This document shows, piece after piece, positions 60,201-64,000 of a stretch of DNA of 64,000 nucleotides. The DNA is from Lottia gigantea (lineage: Eukaryota; Mollusca; Gastropoda; Lottiidae). The notes beneath the pieces are model-generated. The model had not been told where the DNA came from and did not search any database. It was given only the letters and a program-made list of their open reading frames with translations. Both the position numbers and the translations under genes were made by a program. The first letter of the stretch is position 1; each line of letters begins with the position of its first letter. Where the stretch lies: the NCBI RefSeq assembly GCF_000327385.1, contig NW_008708400.1, positions 4,218,976 to 4,282,975 of the forward strand, in the 5' to 3' direction.

Positions 60201-62055
60201 TCAATAGAAATCCTATTAAATATCAAATTTGTCATGTAATCATTTCAGAATATTTATAATCATGCTGTACTAGTTGAAATTCTATTAAGTATTAAAAATG
60301 CACAAAAATCATTCCCTATATCGTTTGTTTCATTTAAATCCTATTGGATTTCAGTATGTGATATGCTCTATTTGTATATATCCTAGTTGATACTTAAATC
60401 ATGCAGGAAATCATTCTGACCTACCATCATCATCATCATCATCATCATCTTATAGAATGAAATAAAAGAAGATAACAGATAAAACAACATTTACACTTAA
60501 CAACAACAAGTTACAGGTACTCTTTTGATGTTTTCAAAAGTTTCTTTCCAGTGTGAACCATGATAGATTATGGTTTGGTGAGCTCCCAGTGTAACAGGCT
60601 ATGGGATGATGAATGTCATCTTTAACCTGTAAAGTCAAATAGTTGATTCCCCCATTGAAAGATTTGACTCCACCCAGATAAGCAGAAGCAGATATATTCT
60701 GGATTGATAGACAACCTCAAATGAGTCCTTCTACTAAATGTTCCTTTTACAGAAACATTTCTCAATTCAAAATAATTTTCAAAAGGAAATAGTCTTGTTT
60801 TTTGCTTAACTACCTGAAAGCTCAATTTCAGTTAAACCAAACCTTGTTTTGACAAAAAATCAAACAGACTATAATAGCAAGTTCTTGAACTTTCTTTCTG
60901 TTTTTCTTTGCTGATGTCAAAATAAGTAGAAGTCATGTTGAAATATTTGAAAATACTTTGAAGCCTGATATAAGAATTAAATACGAGAACTATAGATTTG
61001 TACAACGAAAATTACTACAACATACAAAGTACTAGAAACCCAATACTAATACTATAAGAACAACTATATTTAGTATACAAACTAATTTTTAAAAAGATTT
61101 CATACACTACATTTAACTTTTTTCTATAATTTAATAATTAAATACTTTACCTAGACCTAGAATTGTTAATTAAAAAAATAATTCTTGTTAGATATGTAAA
61201 CTAATTATGATAAATAATTACTCTAGTAACACACATACATTAATGTTAAAAATTGAATCCAACTACGACTGTAAAGTCATGCTCTTTCGTTTAAAAAGTA
61301 GTTCTAGAATTATCAGGAGTAATTTGAAGGGACAATCTAATTTTTTCTGATACTTTTCATGTCTTGGAAAGTGAAATACTTTAATCTGCATGTCAACATG
61401 TTGAGGAATATTCAAGTATTAAGTCACAAACAGCTAAAAAAATTCAAAAAGACCAGTACTTCATGTCTAAATTATATCAGATTGTCCCTTTAAATCATTA
61501 CAGTAAATCTTGCAAGGATGCAAAAAGAGTCTTTCAGCTTTCCTATGTGTATCTGGGACAACTGAGATACTATTGTCATACTTCTGGACAAGGCAATTCC
61601 TTTAATTCCAGATTCTGATGAACTATTGTGAATATCATTGGAGAGAAATGGTATTTGCAATAGTGACATCATAATTAGCTCATTAAGAAATATATGAGGA
61701 GCCAAGAGTGTCTCCAATGGGCGTTCCAAAAATGAAAAAAAACTTCTTTTGAATCCCTTTAAAAGAATCAATATGCTTTCAGATTGAAGGGCCAGATACT
61801 TTTTTGGAAATTTTAGTTTCACTACAATACCACAACAAGGAAACATCACTGAGTTTGTTAGTTTCAAGATGATCATTATTTTGAAGGTTAACATGTTCAA
61901 TTAAAAATGAAGCAAAACTAACCTTGAGCGGCATCATTAGGTCCAGAATTGAGGATGAGTTCTCTTGAGATCTGACCATCATCTTCATCAGATGCTAACC
62001 AACGTTGACAGGGAAATTCGTAAACCTTAGAGACAGCAACATCATCCACAATAAC
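38675..62055 (-). CDS. LOXHD1-like giant PLAT-repeat protein, 3' portion (35 exons)
   Basis: Thirty-five exons with GT-AG borders join without a stop into 6,066 nt (2,021 residues and TAA at 38677-38675). The product is 14 complete PLAT repeats and the end of one more, each with the pattern [14 protein letters not shown], then a FE..K.D.F.IEA strand, IGHD..G...GWFL, and F.C.RWLA.DEDDG.I.REL. A protein made only of tandem PLAT domains identifies lipoxygenase homology domain protein 1. Vertebrate LOXHD1 has 15 PLAT repeats and works in hair-cell stereocilia (human DFNB77 deafness). PLAT domains bind lipids or proteins, often with calcium. In a mollusc a role in mechanosensory or ciliated cells is inference. 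The 5' end lies beyond 64,000; intron 1 in view is over 1.9 kb. Confidence 0.95.
39579..40704 (-). CDS. LOXHD1-like PLAT repeat 14, highly divergent
   Basis: Exons 40566-40704, 40089-40256 and 39579-39691. They encode [79 protein letters not shown] and [18 protein letters not shown]. The fold is recognisable by position and by FPC.QW. The GTDANV calcium-loop motif and IGHD are both gone, so it probably cannot bind calcium as the others may. Confidence 0.85.
40876..41675 (-). CDS. LOXHD1-like PLAT repeat 13
   Basis: Exons 41445-41675 and 40876-41055. They encode [20 protein letters not shown], a longer variable loop ([14 protein letters not shown]), [53 protein letters not shown]. An Ala/Gly-rich linker follows. 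Confidence 0.92.
42109..42912 (-). CDS. LOXHD1-like PLAT repeat 12, divergent C-terminal half
   Basis: Exons 42752-42912, 42511-42597 (87 nt) and 42109-42232. They encode [56 protein letters not shown], then [20 protein letters not shown]. The usual GHD becomes SLD and the F.C cysteine is lost (FHL). Exon boundaries match those of repeat 6. Confidence 0.9.
43193..43752 (-). CDS. LOXHD1-like PLAT repeat 11
   Basis: Exons 43547-43752 and 43193-43382. They encode [20 protein letters not shown], then [35 protein letters not shown] and [20 protein letters not shown]. The second half closely resembles that of repeat 5 ([19 protein letters not shown] against PSKGKHYEF), suggesting a recent common origin. 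Confidence 0.92.
44000..44165 (-). CDS. LOXHD1-like Ser-rich linker exon between repeats 10 and 11
   Basis: A 166-nt exon with no PLAT sequence. It opens [20 protein letters not shown], is rich in Ser, Thr, Arg and Lys, and ends VPEGGP. It enters in phase 0 and leaves in phase 1. It is probably disordered and a likely target of Ser/Thr phosphorylation (inference). As a non-PLAT exon it may be a hinge dividing the repeat array. Confidence 0.85.
44469..45431 (-). CDS. LOXHD1-like PLAT repeat 10
   Basis: Exons 45277-45431 and 44469-44678. They encode [85 protein letters not shown]. It ends in phase 0, unlike all other repeats, because a separate linker exon follows. Confidence 0.92.
44729..45110. 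repeat. Intronic 21-bp tandem array with inverted copies at one end
   Basis: About 17 near-identical 21-bp units run from 44729 to about 45080, each holding CTTGAATTTTCAAG or CTTGAATTTCCAAG plus GTTAGTA. One unit is truncated near 44961-44975. At the right end one full and one partial unit are inverted (ACTTGAAAATTCAA), followed by 22 A. Because 21 is divisible by three, spurious heptapeptide ORFs arise on both strands. It lies in the intron between repeat 10 exons. Confidence 0.92.
45788..47789 (-). CDS. LOXHD1-like PLAT repeat 9
   Basis: Exons 47611-47789, 47271-47387 and 45788-45950. They encode [20 protein letters not shown] with a Cys-rich, Lys-rich variant loop, [28 protein letters not shown], then [20 protein letters not shown]. 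The intron before the last exon is phase 0 and holds candidate 27-nt and 6-nt microexons. A Lys-rich linker follows. Confidence 0.92.
46336..46341 (-). CDS. Candidate 6-nt microexon of LOXHD1-like gene
   Basis: Minus-strand TTAACAG|AATCAG|GTAAGA, in a phase-0 intron, would add Asn-Gln before GSITYTFPC in repeat 9. The donor is strong and pyrimidines lie upstream, but a 6-nt match can easily arise by chance. Confidence 0.15.
46468..46556. repeat. Three tandem 30-bp repeats
   Basis: The unit begins AGAAACAATC and ends AATATCAGCTCT; three nearly identical copies lie in the repeat 9 intron. A recent local duplication. Confidence 0.9.
47049..47075 (-). CDS. Candidate 27-nt microexon of LOXHD1-like gene
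   Basis: Minus strand: ATGCTTATAG acceptor, 27 nt, GTGAGT donor. It lies in a phase-0 intron and reads RKPGLAKKV with no stop, so it can be included or skipped without a frameshift. It would insert a basic loop at the same place in repeat 9 where repeat 6 has its Arg/Lys-rich insertion. A TGC lies just upstream of the acceptor, like the UGC used by SRRM3/4-type neural microexons. Confidence 0.5.
48103..48904 (-). CDS. LOXHD1-like PLAT repeat 8
   Basis: Exons 48691-48904 and 48103-48287. They encode [40 protein letters not shown], then [17 protein letters not shown] and [20 protein letters not shown]. The intron splits the Arg of KKIR|IGHD in phase 2. Confidence 0.93.
49367..50434 (-). CDS. 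LOXHD1-like PLAT repeat 7
   Basis: Exons 50283-50434, 49905-50038 and 49367-49518. They encode [85 protein letters not shown] Lys/Ser-rich linker follows, ending EQK in phase 1. Confidence 0.93.
50600..51644 (-). CDS. LOXHD1-like PLAT repeat 6 with a basic, Ser-rich insertion
   Basis: Exons 51484-51644, 51141-51227 (87 nt) and 50600-50933. The PLAT core reads [43 protein letters not shown], then [20 protein letters not shown]. The last exon adds about 75 residues before the final strands: a run of Arg and Lys ([16 protein letters not shown]), a Ser/Thr/Pro stretch and a Glu-rich end. The insertion lies in a loop and looks disordered. The FxC cysteine position is FVD here. Confidence 0.92.
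52088..52730 (-). CDS. LOXHD1-like PLAT repeat 5
   Basis: Exons 52537-52730 and 52088-52280. They encode [40 protein letters not shown], then [20 protein letters not shown] and [21 protein letters not shown] canonical repeat. Confidence 0.93.
52850..55869 (-). CDS. LOXHD1-like PLAT repeat 4
   Basis: Exons 55715-55869, 53163-53320 and 52850-52923. They encode [27 protein letters not shown], then [54 protein letters not shown]. The first intron (2.4 kb) contains a candidate 9-nt microexon. Confidence 0.92.
53516..53752. repeat. Degenerate GTGAAC-type repeats
   Basis: Short motifs such as CAAGTGAGTGAAC and CAGTGAACTC recur about ten times with irregular spacing in a repeat 4 intron. A decayed simple repeat. 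Confidence 0.7.
55162..55170 (-). CDS. Candidate 9-nt microexon of LOXHD1-like gene
   Basis: Minus strand: TTTTTTCTTAGGCTTTACAG acceptor with a good pyrimidine tract, then AGGAACCAG and GTACTT. It is in a phase-0 intron and would add Arg-Asn-Gln between FEKGD and VDECEIE of repeat 4. The donor is weak. Confidence 0.25.
55959..56284. repeat. Intronic tandem array, unit about 20 bp
   Basis: About fifteen imperfect copies of a unit like AATGATTTACACAATGTGAA. The array ends about 50 bp from the exon at 56338, on the donor side of that exon. Confidence 0.88.
56338..57854 (-). CDS. LOXHD1-like PLAT repeat 3
   Basis: Exons 57607-57854 and 56338-56473. They encode [38 protein letters not shown], an intron in phase 0, then [19 protein letters not shown] and [14 protein letters not shown]. 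The calcium-loop aspartate motif is intact. Confidence 0.92.
56749..56974. mobile_element. Foldback element in a LOXHD1 intron
   Basis: GACTGCAATAGCCACCTTTC at the left end matches the complement of the right end (GAAAGGTCACTGTTGCAGTC). TTGTATCA and GATTTGAT blocks are also paired. Total 226 bp, no coding capacity. The right end may extend to about 56996, where CCCTTTAA appears. Confidence 0.7.
58250..58639 (-). CDS. LOXHD1-like PLAT repeat 2, single exon
   Basis: One 390-nt exon holds a whole PLAT domain: [55 protein letters not shown], then [21 protein letters not shown] basic tail RRKKKQK precedes the donor. It is the only repeat in view not split by an intron; it is phase 1 at both ends. 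Confidence 0.93.
58700..60424. other. Large LOXHD1 intron, mostly featureless
   Basis: Part of the 3.3-kb intron between repeats 1 and 2. I see no exon here and no structured repeat; the ORF at 59596-59826 is unrecognised. Confidence 0.5.
60425..60448 (-). CDS. Candidate 24-nt poly-Asp microexon of LOXHD1-like gene
   Basis: An (ATC)8 tract is read on the minus strand as (GAT)8, preceded by a long pyrimidine-rich tract ending CATTCTATAAG and followed by GTAGGT. The intron is phase 1 (CAA G...GT TTC). Insertion gives exactly eight Asp codons and restores phase 1, linking NDAAQ to GFPYV. Acceptor and phase fit well, but a microsatellite next to chance splice sites is the alternative. Confidence 0.3.
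61331..61491. mobile_element. Small MITE-like element
   Basis: AGGGACAATCTAATTT at the left pairs with ATCAGATTGTCCCT at the right. The flanks are TTGA on the left and TTAA on the right, consistent with a decayed TTAA target duplication. About 160 bp, without coding capacity. Confidence 0.6.
61923..62055 (-). CDS. LOXHD1-like PLAT repeat 1 in view, C-terminal part only
   Basis: The exon encodes [16 protein letters not shown], then [17 protein letters not shown], the last strands of a PLAT domain. It ends in phase 1 (CAA G|GTTAGT). The acceptor TTTTAG requires an upstream exon outside the window. Numbering from here reaches 15 repeats at the stop. Confidence 0.9.
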
Positions 62056-62716
62056 CTAAAAAATATAAATGACACAGTATGAGGTTAACCTTCTGATTTT
62101 CTTTTTGCAAAATGCAATTCAATTTATAATGACATGCAAACTGATCAAATATTACAAATACATGTACTTGTAACCACTGACATGAAAAAAACCCTTTCAA
62201 ATATTGGGATACAAAAAAAAATCAAGATCACAAAAAATTTCAAGTTAAAACAAGGCTCTTACACAGAAACTACAATATATGATATACACTTTGTTGAATA
62301 TTTATGAATGGGTCAAAATGTAATGTATATAGGCACTTGAATTTTTCTTCTCATATCAATGATATATCTTTATTATAAGAGATGATGTGTGAAAGTTCTA
62401 GAGAGAATGTTGAAATATATTGAAATTAACAGCAGATTGTGATGATATTTGCTCTGTAATTAAAGTGATACAACCTTCTAGAAATGTACTTGTCAGATAA
62501 AACTGACCTTCATCTAAACACAACACAAACTAGTAAGTACACTTAGTTCAGATTTGAAAGTCACCTGAATAACATGATTGCTTTTACATTCAAACTATGC
62601 ATTTAACATGACTCAAAGCAACATTTAAGTCACCCTGTTCCAAGAAATGTTAATCATTTATTTAATCATAGTTTCAGATGAATTGAAATTTTTTTAATCT
62701 ATTGTATCTTGAAGTA
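62056..62716. other. LOXHD1 intron sequence, nothing recognised
   Basis: No PLAT exon lies upstream of 62055 within the window. Sequence is AT-rich without structured repeats. Confidence 0.5.
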
Positions 62717-63541
62717 CAGTGGTGTAACCTATTTTCGTGGATATAAGGATTAAACACTGAATTTCGTCAAAGTTAAAAAAACGAAAAAAAATTTTTATGT
62801 CTTAGATGTTTCCTCAGATATTCTACAAGATAATTAAAATTGGTTTATTTCGATTTTCTTTATGAATCCTTCACTTTGACCCATATTTCATGAGCAACCA
62901 ACTCGGCAACGGCGGCAGAATGCCTCACCTATTTTCGTGTACAATGTTTGATCTATAAATAAGTCTAGAAAAACACGTTGTATGGATACCCGGATGGTAT
63001 AATTAACTTCTCTTAGTATTTATCTTTAATATCAATTCATTATAACTAGTGTCAATTCCTTCAAAGAACCACGATTTAAAAAAAAAATAGTGACTGACAA
63101 AATAAGACACGTAGCGTGATTTATTGCTAAAAGTCACTGAAACAACATAAGAATATGGTCCACTTTGTGTTCCATAGAAATTTTCTGCTGACACGGAATC
63201 CGCTAGTTGATCACGTGACTTCATTCGTTGGAATATAATCTAGCAGACGACACTTGGAATTCCAATTACTGCTTGGGATCATAAGGAAATTCGGCCGATA
63301 AAAAATGGTATCGTTTGGTAATAAGTGAAATCCGCCATTTTGTATTTGTCAAAGTATACATTATTACATTTTACCTTGCTTGAAACTACTGGATTCATTC
63401 TACTAGCTGATATTGTAGAGAAAACCCATGTTTATTAAAAGAAACTAATGCGGAGGTCGCACAAGGTCGCTCATGTAAATTATTAATCATTTCCAGAAAT
63501 CCACGAATAATAGGTTTCCACGAAATTAGGTTACTTGACTG
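62717..63541. mobile_element. Non-autonomous Tc1/mariner-like element
   Basis: The left end CAGTGGTGTAACCTATTTTC matches the complement of the right end (CACGAAATTAGGTTACTTGAC then TG). TA flanks both ends (62715-62716 and 63542-63543), and termini starting CAGT are typical of Tc1/mariner. Related CCTATTTTCGTG fragments recur inside (about 62930 and 63505). There is no transposase; 825 bp. It lies upstream of the repeat 1 exon in the same gene. Confidence 0.65.
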
Positions 63542-63543
63542 TA

Positions 63544-64000
63544 TATATCTACCATCATTTCACAAATTACACAAATTCATGAGCAAATTTTGAAAGATCT
63601 TTAACCTTATATCTTTTGAAGTAAATTTGTAAATTATATCTGAATAATTAAGAGACGCGTCACTTAAACTTTGAAATAAGAAAGTGTGAAAATGAAATTT
63701 GTAAGCATGTGTTTAATTAACATAGTTTGTAATTATTAATCAACAGGGAGCAGAGATTTTAACATTTCATACTACATATACACTTGTTTACAGCACTTCA
63801 ATATAATTGGCTGCATTCTCAAATTTACCAATTAAAATTAAGAAAATTTCACAAGAGTACAGGAAAGTTTCACAAGAGAAGTATTGATTTTAAAAATATT
63901 TCGAAATAAATCCGGTTGTTTAAGTAAGTAAGATGGAAATTTTGGTAAAATTGTGAAATAGGAACTAACAGAACATGACCATTTAGTACTGTCAGGCAAA
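63544..64000. other. Right edge of the window, nothing recognised
   Basis: AT-rich, presumed intron of the LOXHD1-like gene. No exon is visible. Confidence 0.45.

Noticed and set aside
61490-61900. 136-codon minus-strand ORF, the longest single ORF in the window
   Set aside because: It has no recognisable domain, abuts a MITE, and contains stretches similar to repeats elsewhere (for example near 40350). It is not compatible with the PLAT exon just upstream. Probably repeat-derived chance.
1-64000. tRNA and rRNA genes
   Set aside because: I looked for T-loop type GGTTCRA motifs with paired arms and for conserved rRNA segments and found none that could be defended.

Overview
This is a stretch of AT-rich invertebrate nuclear DNA with small exons, GT-AG introns and many short repeats. 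The gene content points to a mollusc: secreted lectin-like genes combining discoidin/F5/8C with a fucolectin-like domain and PAN with a C-type lectin domain, a multicopy invertebrate orphan ORF family, and a giant PLAT-repeat gene. All assignments come from reading the sequence; no database search was possible. I saw no bacterial genes, rRNA, tRNA or CRISPR.

Left part (1-25,500). It is mostly non-coding. One plus-strand gene is clear (exons at 6206-6378, 9466-9610, 10507-10554, 10860-11105 and 11466-11743). It encodes the second half of an F5/8C (discoidin) domain joined to a fucolectin/tachylectin-like domain; its 5' exons were not found. A minus-strand exon-like ORF lies at 5764-5913. A long minisatellite fills 20,427-20,935, and a possible relic of a retroelement RNase H lies near 21,740-22,120.

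Middle part (25,582-38,600). A minus-strand PAN plus C-type lectin gene spans 25,582-29,671. Its large intron carries the broken remains of a multicopy orphan ORF (about 27,060-28,900). Next is a compact four-exon minus-strand gene (31,457-33,212) for a secreted DsbA/thioredoxin-fold protein that has CxxS where an active oxidoreductase has CxxC. An assembly gap of 50 N lies in its first intron. From 33,600 to 37,260 the DNA is mainly repeats, including a TTAA-flanked palindromic MITE, a second foldback element and a GC-richer patch.

Right part (38,675-64,000). One minus-strand gene dominates: the 3' portion of a LOXHD1-like gene, with 35 exons in view coding for 2,021 residues and a stop. Reading frame and intron phases agree across all 35 exons. 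It encodes 14 complete PLAT repeats and the end of a fifteenth; vertebrate LOXHD1 also has 15. Introns between neighbouring repeats are phase 1, so the repeats behave as symmetrical modules. In-frame candidate microexons (27, 24, 9 and 6 nt) lie in introns and would alter loops or linkers. One of them, of 24 nt, would turn an ATC microsatellite into eight aspartates. The introns also hold an array of 21-bp repeats resembling heat-shock elements, several smaller tandem arrays and several MITE-like foldback elements.

How the genes relate: the two lectin-like genes and the thioredoxin-fold gene look like independent secreted-protein genes. Nothing in the sequence ties them functionally to LOXHD1.
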